Counted from the first letter of the stretch, positions 36,647 through 46,485 are shown. The stretch: 64,000 nt of DNA from Kistimonas sp964291485 (GCA_964291485.2 OZ220224.1:2356001-2420000); one strand, 5' to 3'. Made by a program: numbers and translations. Notes: generated by a model not told the origin, from the sequence alone.

Positions 36647-36678
36647 AAAAAAGGCCGGGTATTTTGCCCGGCCTTTTT
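36647..36678 (+). terminator. Bidirectional terminator between Fe-ADH and folD
   Basis: A 12-bp stem (36648-36659 with 36667-36678) with a 7-base loop has A and T tails on both sides. It serves the convergent Fe-ADH and folD genes. Confidence 0.92.
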
Positions 36679-36689
36679 GTTTGTATGTC

Positions 36690-37550
36690 TTAAGCGTCCG
36701 GATGTAGATGCTCTGCGGCGTATAGTGTGTTTTCCAGAAGAGTGGCAACGGTCATCGGACCGACTCCGCCGGGAACCGGTGTAATCCATGAGGCGCGCTC
36801 AGCGGCCGCTTCAAATTCCACGTCGCCGACCAGCTTGCCGCTTTCCAGTCGGTTGATGCCTACATCAATAACAATGCTGCCGGGTTTGATCCACTCGCCT
36901 TTTACCAGTCCAGGTTTTCCGACACCAACAATGACGATATCAGCGCTGGCCACTTCGGATGCCAGGTTTTCGGTGAAACGATGTGCGGTGGTTGTGGTGC
37001 TGCCTGCGAGGAGCAGTTCAAGCATCATGGGACGGCCAACGATATTGGAAGCGCCGACAATCGTTGATTTCTTGCCTCGCAGGCATTCGCCGGTGCTTTC
37101 CAGTAGTGTCATCACGCCTTTTGGGGTGCAGGGGCGCAACATCGGGTTTCTCTGGCAGAGGCGTCCGATATTGTAGGGGTGGAAACCGTCAACATCTTTG
37201 TCCGGTCGGATGCGTTCGATAACGTGAGTGCTGTTGATGTGAGCGGGGAGGGGAAGTTGAACCAGGATGCCGTCGATTTCGGTGTCGTTGTTCAGGTTGT
37301 CAATCAGAGTGAGTAGTTGGTCTTCAGTTGTGGCGGCGGGGAGGTCATAGGAGCGTGAAAGGAAACCGACTTTCTCGCAATCCCGCCGTTTCTTGCCAAC
37401 ATAGACGCGGGAGGCCGGATCCTCGCCCAGGAGTATTACCGCCAGGCCTGGGGTGCGGAGACCTTGTTCCTGTCTCGTTTTTACAGCAGCAGCTATGCGG
37501 TCCGTGATCCCGTCAGCAATGCGTTTGCCATCAATGATCTTTGCTTGCAT
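36690..37550 (-). CDS. folD: Bifunctional methylenetetrahydrofolate dehydrogenase/cyclohydrolase
   Basis: FolD interconverts 5,10-methylene- and 10-formyl-tetrahydrofolate with NADP+. Key segments are SRVYVGKKRRDCEKVG (catalytic Lys), LVQLPLPAHI, the NADP-binding stretch IVGASNIVGRPM and the C-terminal TPVPGGVGPMTVATLL. It has 286 residues. It lies next to the tRNA region, as in Pseudomonas, and shares a terminator with Fe-ADH. Confidence 0.97.
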   Translation of the reverse strand: MQAKIIDGKRIADGITDRIAAAVKTRQEQGLRTPGLAVILLGEDPASRVYVGKKRRDCEKVGFLSRSYDLPAATTEDQLLTLIDNLNNDTEIDGILVQLPLPAHINSTHVIERIRPDKDVDGFHPYNIGRLCQRNPMLRPCTPKGVMTLLESTGECLRGKKSTIVGASNIVGRPMMLELLLAGSTTTTAHRFTENLASEVASADIVIVGVGKPGLVKGEWIKPGSIVIDVGINRLESGKLVGDVEFEAAAERASWITPVPGGVGPMTVATLLENTLYAAEHLHPDA

Positions 37551-37848
37551 GAGATGTGACTTGTTTTTTCTGTTTCAGGAAGGCGGGGAGTATGACAGAT
37601 TTTCGACGCTAAATCGTGGCATGGGTCAACGCATGGCAGGGCGCAGCTTTCATTCGTTAGCGCTTTTATAGTTTAAGGTTGATCACGTTGTGATGCTTTC
37701 AGTTGGTTGATGAGTGCGCGTTGTCATTCGGTTTTGCAGCTTCTCCAAAAAATGTTCTTTAATAAAGGAAAACAGGTGAGTGGTATTTTCGTTAACGGCA
37801 TTTTTGTAAGTCCTCGTTTCCTAACGGAAAAAGGTAGTCGATGAGGCG
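37551..37848. other. Gene-poor interval upstream of folD
   Basis: No convincing gene lies in these 298 bases. They contain the folD promoter region and end at a stringent-type promoter that leads into a truncated tRNA-Pro. Base composition drops relative to folD. Confidence 0.5.
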
Positions 37849-37877
37849 TTGACGAACCGAAGGGCTGCGGGTAATAT
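37849..37877 (+). promoter_or_regulatory. Stringent-type stable-RNA promoter before a truncated tRNA-Pro
   Basis: TTGACG (37849-37854) and TAATAT (37872-37877) are exactly 17 bases apart. They are followed by the GC-rich discriminator TCGCCCCG, the hallmark of ppGpp-sensitive tRNA/rRNA promoters. Transcription would begin near 37885, some 40 bases before the tRNA half-gene at 37925. Confidence 0.8.
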
Positions 37878-37922
37878 TCGCCCCGTCGTTGAGCAGCACT
37901 CATGCCGCTTCGCAGCGTCTGA

Positions 37923-37963
37923 TTCGGGGTATAGCGCAGTCTGGTAGCGCGCCTGCTTTGGGA
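37923..37963 (+). pseudogene. Truncated tRNA-Pro(UGG), 5' half only
   Basis: These 41 bases are identical to 39341-39381, the start of the intact tRNA-Pro plus two leader bases. Identity stops in the anticodon loop just after TTTGGGA. The 3' anticodon stem, T arm and acceptor strand are missing, so no functional tRNA can form. It still has a strong upstream promoter. The truncation point fits a site-specific recombinase crossover in the anticodon loop, or a decayed duplicate. Confidence 0.9.
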
Positions 37964-38439
37964 AGACTTTACTTATTCCCATTGCCTTGGCTAAACCGCT
38001 CTGGAATGCACCCTGAAACTGATTGCTCGCTAAGTTAGTCACTGGATTGTTCTCTACCTTTGGCTCAAACGTGCGAGGTTTTTGTCAAAAAGGTAGTGGT
38101 TAGAGACTATCCAGTGCATTTAAGTAGTCCTCCTTCCGCAAGTTGATTTTCCCTTCTGTATTTATCACGTAATCGATGCATAATCGGTCTAGTGATCGCA
38201 TCAGTCAATCAATCTTTCATATCTTTGGTATTCGTGTTCAGAGGCGGTCTCAGGTGTCATGAGCCAGTAATGTCATATCCGCTTGAGATTGTTTTGATGG
38301 GCTTTGGTTTATTTTTATGGGGGTGGTGCTTCAGGTGTTCGAGGATTGCGGCAGTGAGATCGCTTTAAGGTGAAGGGGTGCTGTTTTCTCAGGAATGAAA
38401 AGGCCGCCCGAATGAATGGCTTCAGTGGAATGGGTGGGC
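37964..38439. other. Non-coding interval inside the tRNA-Pro repeat pair
   Basis: About 476 bases with no supportable gene; the only frames are short and random-looking. The sequence is AT-richer than the flanks and contains the long inverted repeat annotated at 38040-38116. Confidence 0.55.
38040..38116. repeat. Long imperfect hairpin in the tRNA-Pro interval
   Basis: Outer arms CACTGGAT (38040-38047) and ATCCAGTG (38109-38116) pair perfectly. Inner arms CTACCTTT (38054-38061) and AAAGGTAG (38089-38096) also pair perfectly, and a short TCT/AGA match lies between. The apical loop (38062-38088) could pair further through AAAC/GTTT. It lacks the RYYYAAC/GTTRRRY borders of an integron attC site. 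It could be a structured RNA or a recombination or replication site. Confidence 0.6.
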
Positions 38440-38589
38440 TTAGCTGTGGTGTTTCTGTTCTTTCCCGGCTTTCACGCCCGCGCTGCCACTCGGTTTGTTT
38501 TCGTCACGGAAGAAGCCTCCGACAACCATGCAAACCAGCATTGTGCCCAGCATACCTAAACTAACCAAAAACAAGGGGGTTATTTCCAT
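38440..38589 (-). CDS. Small membrane protein, 49 aa, unknown
   Basis: This 49-codon frame starts with ATG at 38589, behind GAGGGAG eight bases upstream. The N-terminal half is one hydrophobic helix (about residues 5-26, TPLFLVSLGMLGTMLVCMVV). The C-terminal half is hydrophilic and basic with a Gly/Ser linker, ending in KEQKHHS. It begins three bases after the stop of the preceding 29-codon frame, so the two are probably translated together. I recognise no family. It is well below usual gene-finder cut-offs; the ribosome site and membrane pattern are the support. Confidence 0.6.
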   Translation of the reverse strand: MEITPLFLVSLGMLGTMLVCMVVGGFFRDENKPSGSAGVKAGKEQKHHS

Positions 38590-38592
38590 TTG

Positions 38593-38682
38593 TTATTCTC
38601 CCTCTTTGTATTCTTTGTTAAAGAGTATACTACAAGCAGCGATGAATATGGTGATCAGTATCACCCCAGCAAGCTCAAGCAT
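38593..38682 (-). CDS. Micro-membrane protein, 29 aa, unknown
   Basis: This 29-codon frame (MLELAGVILITIFIAACSIL, then a charged KEYKEGE-like tail) is almost entirely one membrane helix with an inner Cys. The ATG at 38682 overlaps the end of the 103-codon gene by eight bases, and AAGG lies five to six bases upstream inside that gene. The next gene's ribosome site is encoded by its last codons. The tight packing supports a real three-gene operon. No family is recognised. Confidence 0.5.
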   Translation of the reverse strand: MLELAGVILITIFIAACSILFNKEYKEGE

Positions 38683-38986
38683 TGATGCCTTGTATTCTTA
38701 ATGCTCTGCCTATTAGTAGCTTCTCCAGATAAAAGCACAGATTAGTCAAGTCTTCTTTGCTGTACTCGTTCATACCAAATCCAGTTATTGTTGTTCTCAG
38801 GATTCCCCTAAATAAAACGCGCCTGGGAGGGTGCGTTATTGGCTTTTCATGTCTTGTGTAATCTGTAAGTTCGCTTATCGCATAGAGAGCCTTTCTAAGC
38901 TGGTCAGGGTGTTCGATCGTTTTTTTGTTGTTGTCAAAGCCTGCGTCCTTAGCGTGTGTTTGTGAGTTGTAGGCTTTATCTGTCAT
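38675..38986 (-). CDS. Hypothetical protein, 103 aa
   Basis: This 103-residue hydrophilic protein has no signal peptide or membrane segment. It has a helix-rich middle (DQLRKALYAISELTDYTRHE) and a basic patch (PPRRVLFRGILRTT). I do not recognise it. It heads a minus-strand micro-operon whose next two frames overlap or abut it. The ribosome site is weak (GGACAGAG near the ATG). The AT-richer composition differs from flanking housekeeping genes, consistent with transfer. The downstream partners are predicted small membrane proteins, so a membrane-associated role is possible but not shown. Confidence 0.6.
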   Translation of the reverse strand: MTDKAYNSQTHAKDAGFDNNKKTIEHPDQLRKALYAISELTDYTRHEKPITHPPRRVLFRGILRTTITGFGMNEYSKEDLTNLCFYLEKLLIGRALRIQGINA

Positions 38987-39342
38987 AGCTCTGTCCAGCT
39001 GTTCTTTGTCCCTGAATTATTCTAAAGCATTTGGGGAGGTTCGGGTCGGGCTAAGGGGGGCGCCTAAAAAGGTGTGTAGTTGTTGGTGTCGGTTATGGGT
39101 TGTAGGTATGGATTAGATATTTTGACAATATTAGGCGGTTTACCGTGGCTAATACTTCACGGAAGTTAGGCGATAGCCTATGTATATCGGTGCTGTTTCA
39201 ATTTGGTATTTACATCTGAGCGATATCGCCTTATAGTCACCCTCGCCATGTGACGAGACACTGTAAGGCATTGATTTAGAAGGGTTTCGGAAAGCCGAGG
39301 CTTGAATCAAACGCTTTAAAATCATAGTCTTAGCGGGCTTTT
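38987..39342. other. Intergenic region before tRNA-Pro
   Basis: These 356 bases hold no supportable gene. On the minus strand they contain the upstream region of the three-gene micro-operon. On the + strand a weak promoter, TTGAAT (39302-39307)-17-TAGTCT (39325-39330), stands just before the intact tRNA-Pro. An antisense frame through the tRNA region is an artefact. Confidence 0.5.
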
Positions 39343-39419
39343 CGGGGTATAGCGCAGTCTGGTAGCGCGCCTGCTTTGGGAGCAGGATGTCGGGAGTTCG
39401 AATCTCTCTACCCCGACCA
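39343..39419 (+). tRNA. tRNA-Pro(UGG)
   Basis: A complete 77-base cloverleaf: acceptor CGGGGTA pairs with TACCCCG, the anticodon stem CCTGC/GCAGG encloses TTTGGGA (anticodon TGG), the T loop is TTCGAAT and CCA is encoded. Its first 39 bases are duplicated at 37925-37963. Confidence 0.97.
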
Positions 39420-39447
39420 GTTACAACCTGTGATATAAAGGGTATAT

Positions 39448-39524
<77 letters not shown>

Positions 39525-39689
39525 TGCAGTGTTTCTGATCGGTTTTCTTTGCCAGTCTTTGAAAAGCGTTTTGATGGTTCGATGATGTGTTGTCTGGTTT
39601 GCGAGTGGGGCTTGCATCCTGCTTGAAAATCAGTACGATGCGCTTCGCAACTGGCCGGTGAATTTCTCTCTGGCAGTATGAATTTAGTG

Positions 39690-39765
39690 GTGGGCGTAGC
39701 TCAGTTGGTAGAGCTCAGGATTGTGACTCCTGCGGTCGTGGGTTCGACTCCCATCGTCCACCCCA
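39690..39765 (+). tRNA. tRNA-His(GUG), copy 1
   Basis: Acceptor GTGGGCG pairs with CGTCCAC, the anticodon stem CAGGA/TCCTG encloses TTGTGAC (anticodon GTG), and CCA is encoded. The base before (39689) is the G that becomes the His-specific G-1, pairing with C73. It is identical over all 76 bases to the copy at 39799. Confidence 0.97.
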
Positions 39766-39798
39766 CTTAATTCTTTGATAGTGTTTGATGTTGTGCTG

Positions 39799-39874
39799 GT
39801 GGGCGTAGCTCAGTTGGTAGAGCTCAGGATTGTGACTCCTGCGGTCGTGGGTTCGACTCCCATCGTCCACCCCA
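39799..39874 (+). tRNA. tRNA-His(GUG), copy 2
   Basis: Identical in all 76 bases to the copy 33 bases upstream, including the preceding G for G-1. It is a tandem duplication kept identical by recent origin or gene conversion. Confidence 0.97.
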
Positions 39875-39886
39875 GTTTTTAAGAAT

Positions 39887-39910
39887 ATCCCGCCAAGTTG
39901 GCGGGATTTT
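39887..39910 (+). other. Terminator-like hairpin between tRNA-His and tRNA-Leu
   Basis: A perfect 9-bp stem (39887-39895 with 39899-39907) with a 3-base loop is followed by TTTT, only two bases before tRNA-Leu. It may act as a partial terminator or a processing signal in the tRNA transcript. Confidence 0.6.
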
Positions 39911-39912
39911 GT

Positions 39913-39997
39913 GCGGAAGTGGTGGAATTGGTAGACACGCTGGATTTAGGTTCCAGTGCCGAAAGGCGTGAGAGTTCGAGTCTCTCCTTCCGCACCA
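39913..39997 (+). tRNA. tRNA-Leu(UAG)
   Basis: An 85-base type II tRNA: acceptor GCGGAAG pairs with CTTCCGC, the anticodon stem CTGGA/TCCAG encloses TTTAGGT (anticodon TAG), a long variable arm follows and CCA is encoded. It is the last gene of the tRNA cluster. Confidence 0.97.
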
Positions 39998-40006
39998 TGT
40001 ATGGTT

Positions 40007-40041
40007 AAAAATGGGGATAAGCTTGCCTTATCCCCATTTTT
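40007..40041 (+). terminator. Terminator of the tRNA cluster
   Basis: A perfect 15-bp stem (40007-40021 with 40027-40041) with a 5-base loop and T tail lies ten bases after tRNA-Leu. The 200 bases from here to tig hold no gene and presumably the tig promoter. Confidence 0.93.
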
Positions 40042-40250
40042 CGTATGTGGCGAAAAGGTTCTTCATGTGTCGTGCCGATACGTCTGTGCCTTTTGGTTGC
40101 AAATAATAAGCGCATAAAAGACTGTCTTCCGGGGATTGATGTTGTAATAGGGGATGTGCATCGACTATTCAGTGATGCGTGATAATTTGATACCCTGTTA
40201 CGCTTTTCAGTGACCGAATGTTGCTACAGCTGGTTTTATGAGGAATACCC

Positions 40251-41585
40251 ATGCAAGTCTCACTTGAAACGACTTCCGGCCTTGAGCGTCGCCTGACAAT
40301 TGTTGTTCCGGCGGCTGATGTGGATGCCAAGGTTGAGGAGCGTCTTAAGGAAATGAGCCGCCGTGTCCGTCTGGATGGTTTCCGTCCGGGCAAGGTACCG
40401 TTCAAGGTGGTCAAGAAGCGTTACGGTAAGGGCGCTTATCAGGAAGTACTGGGTGAGGTTATGCAGACCTCCTACATGGAAGCGATCTCCAGCGAGGAAC
40501 TCCAGCCGGCCGGTTCTCCCAGTGTTGAGCCCAAGGTGATGGAAGAAGGTAAGGACTTCGAGTTCATTGCGACATTTGAAGTTTACCCGGAAATCGCCCT
40601 GGAAGACTTCGCTCAGATCAAGGTCGAAAAGCCGGTTAGCACTGTTCAGGATGCTGATGTTGACACCATGCTCGACACCCTGCGTGAACAGAGCCGTACC
40701 TGGGAAGTGGTTGAGCGTGCTGCCGAGAGCGGTGACCAGGTAGAGATTGACTACGTTGGTACTCTGGACGGTGAAGCGTTTGAAGGCGGCAGCGCCGAGA
40801 ACCAGAAGCTGGTTCTGGGTTCCGGGCAGATGATTCCTGGCTTTGAAGATGGTCTGGTTGGTGCTTCTGCCGGCGAAGAGAAAGTGCTGGAGCTGACCTT
40901 CCCTGAAGACTACCACTCAGAAGAACTGAAGGGTAGGCAGACAGCTTTCACTGTGAAGGTTAAATCTGTCAGCCAGCCTGTACTGCCTGAAATGAACGAT
41001 GAGTTCTTCGCCAAGTATGGTGTTAAAGAAGGTGGTGAAGAAGCGTTCCGTGAAGAGATTCGCAAGAACATGGAGCGTGAACTGCGTCAAGCGGTTAAAA
41101 CCAAGATCAAGAACCAGGTCATGGATGGGCTGCTGTCTGTTCATAACTTGGATGTGCCCCAGGCACTGGCTGCGCAGGAGATTGATCGCCTGCGTCATCA
41201 GGCTGTCGCCCAGTTTGGTGGTGCTAACAGCGGTATTGACCCGAAAAATCTTCCGGCTGAACTGTTCAAAGATGAAGCTGACAAGCGCGTCAAGCTTGGT
41301 CTGCTGGTTGGGGAGATCGTTAAGGTTAAAGAGATCAAGGTCGATGATAACCGTGTGCGCAGCATGATCGAAGACATTGCTTCTGCCTACCAGCAGCCTC
41401 AGCAGGTTATTGACTGGTACTACAGCAATGAACAGCAGCTGAGCCAGGTGCAGTATGTTGTACTGGAAGAACAGGTGGTGGATACTATTCTCGATGCTGC
41501 ACAGGTTTCTGAGGCTGAGTGCAGTTACGAAGAGGCAATCAAGCCTGCTCAACAACATGCCGCTGAAGAAGAGGTTGAGGCTTAA
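40251..41585 (+). CDS. tig: Trigger factor
   Basis: Trigger factor is the ribosome-bound chaperone and prolyl isomerase. The N-terminal ribosome-docking signature GFRPGKVPFKVVKKRYG is present at about residues 43-59. A FKBP-type PPIase domain lies at about 155-240 and the C-terminal chaperone arms follow. It has 444 residues, slightly longer than E. coli Tig. GAGGAA precedes the ATG. The order tig-clpP-clpX-lon is conserved. Confidence 0.97.
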   Translation: MQVSLETTSGLERRLTIVVPAADVDAKVEERLKEMSRRVRLDGFRPGKVPFKVVKKRYGKGAYQEVLGEVMQTSYMEAISSEELQPAGSPSVEPKVMEEGKDFEFIATFEVYPEIALEDFAQIKVEKPVSTVQDADVDTMLDTLREQSRTWEVVERAAESGDQVEIDYVGTLDGEAFEGGSAENQKLVLGSGQMIPGFEDGLVGASAGEEKVLELTFPEDYHSEELKGRQTAFTVKVKSVSQPVLPEMNDEFFAKYGVKEGGEEAFREEIRKNMERELRQAVKTKIKNQVMDGLLSVHNLDVPQALAAQEIDRLRHQAVAQFGGANSGIDPKNLPAELFKDEADKRVKLGLLVGEIVKVKEIKVDDNRVRSMIEDIASAYQQPQQVIDWYYSNEQQLSQVQYVVLEEQVVDTILDAAQVSEAECSYEEAIKPAQQHAAEEEVEA

Positions 41586-41595
41586 GGTCTTAGCC

Positions 41596-41646
41596 TGCTG
41601 AAATTTCTTCTCAGCAAGATCGGAGCACTGTCGGAGACAGTGCTCC
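41596..41646 (+). other. Two consecutive hairpins in the tig-clpP gap
   Basis: A small stem TGCTGA/TCAGCA (41596-41616 region) is followed by a perfect 11-bp stem (41622-41632 with 41636-41646) with a 3-base loop. No T run follows. They lie 27 bases before the clpP start and could set mRNA stability or the clpP to tig ratio. Confidence 0.55.
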
Positions 41647-41673
41647 CACACCGACAAGGAGCCATTCCAGGAT

Positions 41674-42312
41674 ATGTCCAGATTCACTGATTACAGCGCT
41701 CCCCAGATTTCGGCAGCCGGTGGGCTGGTGCCCATTGTGGTGGAGCAGTCTGCCAGGGGTGAGCGTTCCTACGATATTTATTCCCGCCTGTTAAAAGAGC
41801 GGGTTATTTTTATGGTGGGCCAGGTTGAAGATTACATGGCTAACCTGATTGTCGCCCAGATGCTGTTTCTGGAGTCAGAAAATCCGGATAAGGATATTCA
41901 TCTTTATATCAACTCTCCCGGCGGTTCTGTCACGGCAGGCATGGCAATCTATGACACCATGCAGTTTATCAAGCCGGATGTCTGTACCTATTGTGTAGGG
42001 CAGGCGGCCAGTATGGGGGCGTTGCTACTGGCTTCCGGTGCTGCGGGTAAGCGTTACTGTCTGCCACACTCCAGAGTGATGATTCATCAGCCTCTGGGTG
42101 GGTTCCAGGGTCAGGCGTCTGATATTGAAATTCACGCCAAAGAGATCCTGACGATCAAGGACAAACTGAACAAGGTTCTGTCGCATCATACCGGCCAGCC
42201 CATGGAAGTGGTTGAAAGAGATACTGATCGTGACAACTTTATGGATGCCCTTCAGGCCAAAGAGTATGGCTTGATTGATGAGGTGATGGATAAGCGCCAG
42301 GTTTCCGAGTAG
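41674..42312 (+). CDS. clpP: ATP-dependent Clp protease proteolytic subunit
   Basis: ClpP is the tetradecameric serine protease partnered by ClpX/ClpA. The triad includes Ser113 (GQAASMGALLL), His138 (MIHQPLGG) and an Asp in the ERDTDRD segment. It has 212 residues including a propeptide. The ribosome site AAGGAG is at 41657-41662, a little far from the ATG. Confidence 0.97.
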   Translation: MSRFTDYSAPQISAAGGLVPIVVEQSARGERSYDIYSRLLKERVIFMVGQVEDYMANLIVAQMLFLESENPDKDIHLYINSPGGSVTAGMAIYDTMQFIKPDVCTYCVGQAASMGALLLASGAAGKRYCLPHSRVMIHQPLGGFQGQASDIEIHAKEILTIKDKLNKVLSHHTGQPMEVVERDTDRDNFMDALQAKEYGLIDEVMDKRQVSE

Positions 42313-42454
42313 AAGCCTGGGCTGACCTATGACATTTCGGGTGGTCAGCAGCACGGACAAGGCGATTACCTTTTCTCTGTCTGACCCCTTGAAATGTGAC
42401 GGTAAAACCAGCATCTTGTTGTTAAAGGGTTATCCCAGAAAACAGGGTATTTGA

Positions 42455-43744
42455 ATGACCGACCAGAGCAACGGCAAGGGTGATGATAGCGGCAAGCTGC
42501 TTTACTGCTCCTTCTGCGGCAAAAGCCAGCATGAAGTGCGGAAGCTGATTGCGGGTCCATCGGTCTTTATTTGCGACGAGTGTGTTGATCTCTGTAACGA
42601 TATTATCCGTGAAGAGGTTCAGGAAGCGGCGCCAGAGGGCAACAGTGACAAGCTTCCGGCTCCCAGAGAGATCAAGGATATTCTGGATGAGTATGTTATC
42701 GGCCAGCAGCGCGCCAAGAAGGTGCTTTCTGTTGCTGTCTATAACCACTACAAGCGACTCCAGGCGGGTGAAAGCCGTAACAAAGATGATGTAGAACTCG
42801 GAAAGAGTAACATCCTCCTGGTGGGGCCAACGGGTTCTGGTAAAACATTGCTCGCTGAAACGCTGGCGCGTCTGTTAAATGTGCCGTTTACGATTGCGGA
42901 CGCAACGACGTTAACTGAAGCGGGTTATGTGGGTGAGGATGTAGAAAATATCATCCAGAAGTTGCTTCAGAAATGTGATTATGATGTAGAAAAGGCTCAG
43001 ATGGGCATTGTCTATATCGATGAGATCGACAAGATTTCCCGCAAGGCGGATAACCCGTCCATTACCCGGGACGTATCAGGTGAAGGGGTGCAGCAGGCAC
43101 TTCTCAAGCTAATTGAAGGTACTGTGGCATCTGTGCCGCCTCAAGGTGGACGCAAACATCCGCAGCAAGAATTTTTACAGGTTGATACCTCGAACATTCT
43201 CTTCATTTGTGGTGGCGCATTCGCTGGCCTGGAAAAGGTTATTCGTGATCGTACCGAGAAAGGTGGCATTGGCTTTTCTGCGGATGTCAAAAGCAAAGAT
43301 GTCAAGAAGAGTCTTGGTGAGACATTCAAGGATGTTGAGCCGGAAGATCTGGTCAAATATGGTCTGATTCCTGAGTTTGTCGGTCGACTACCGGTTGCAG
43401 CTACGCTTGAAGAGTTGGATGAAGAGGCGCTGGTCAGAATTTTGACTGAGCCCAAGAATGCTCTGACCAAGCAGTACGCACGTCTTCTGGAGATGGAAGG
43501 TGTGGATATCGATTTTCGTGACGAAGCACTGCGGGAAGTTGCTCGGCAGGCGATGGAACGAAAGACAGGTGCTCGTGGTTTGCGTTCTATTCTTGAAAAT
43601 GTGTTGCTTGAGATTATGTATGATGTTCCTTCGGATAAAACCATTTCCAAGGTTGTCATAGATGGCAATGTGATTCGGGGTGAAACCGCACCTATTCTGA
43701 TTTACGAAAACACTGAAGCGCCAAAGGCGTTGCCTGAAGAGTAA
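42455..43744 (+). CDS. clpX: ATP-dependent Clp protease ATP-binding subunit ClpX
   Basis: ClpX unfolds tagged substrates for ClpP. The N-terminal C4 zinc-binding domain (LLYCSFCGKSQHEV and FICDECVDLC), Walker A (GPTGSGKTLLAETLA), Walker B (GIVYIDEIDKI) and sensor II are intact. The pore loop GYVGEDVE is visible. It has 429 residues. It follows clpP by 142 bases and ends at a strong terminator. Confidence 0.98.
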   Translation: MTDQSNGKGDDSGKLLYCSFCGKSQHEVRKLIAGPSVFICDECVDLCNDIIREEVQEAAPEGNSDKLPAPREIKDILDEYVIGQQRAKKVLSVAVYNHYKRLQAGESRNKDDVELGKSNILLVGPTGSGKTLLAETLARLLNVPFTIADATTLTEAGYVGEDVENIIQKLLQKCDYDVEKAQMGIVYIDEIDKISRKADNPSITRDVSGEGVQQALLKLIEGTVASVPPQGGRKHPQQEFLQVDTSNILFICGGAFAGLEKVIRDRTEKGGIGFSADVKSKDVKKSLGETFKDVEPEDLVKYGLIPEFVGRLPVAATLEELDEEALVRILTEPKNALTKQYARLLEMEGVDIDFRDEALREVARQAMERKTGARGLRSILENVLLEIMYDVPSDKTISKVVIDGNVIRGETAPILIYENTEAPKALPEE

Positions 43745-43754
43745 ACAGTTCTTT

Positions 43755-43786
43755 GAGGTGACAATATGTCTATTGTCACCTCTTTT
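43755..43786 (+). terminator. Rho-independent terminator after clpX
   Basis: A perfect 12-bp stem (43755-43766 with 43771-43782) with a 4-base loop is followed by four T. It separates clpPX from lon. Confidence 0.93.
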
Positions 43787-43919
43787 CCGTTTGCTGCCCT
43801 TCTATCACCTCTTCTGATTACTGTTGTCTTCGCTAAGCGCCTCTTTTTGCTTGTCTTTCAATAACTTTTGTTAATGGTGACTATGTGGTCAGCGTTTTTT
43901 TGATGCAGGTCATTTTGTC

Positions 43920-43946
43920 CTTGTATTTTTGTTCGTAAGCCCTCAT
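43920..43946 (+). promoter_or_regulatory. Possible sigma32 (heat-shock) promoter for lon
   Basis: CTTGTAT (43920-43926) and CCCTCAT (43940-43946) are 13 bases apart, close to the CTTGAAA-N(11-16)-CCCCATnT heat-shock consensus, about 100 bases before lon. The 300-base gap 43745-44044 has no gene. Confidence 0.4.
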
Positions 43947-44044
43947 CTTAGTGACTGTAAGGCGGTTTCCAGTACTCGTTGTCGCTGCACTGAGTTGTCA
44001 GCGTGTGTTCTGACCGTCAGGAGTATCAGAAGAGAGGGCTGCGT

Positions 44045-46471
<2,427 letters not shown>

Positions 46472-46485
46472 AACCTGTGTTTAAT

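Noticed and set aside
38040..38116. Integron attC site
   Set aside because: The hairpin lacks RYYYAAC and GTTRRRY at its ends, and no integron integrase is present.
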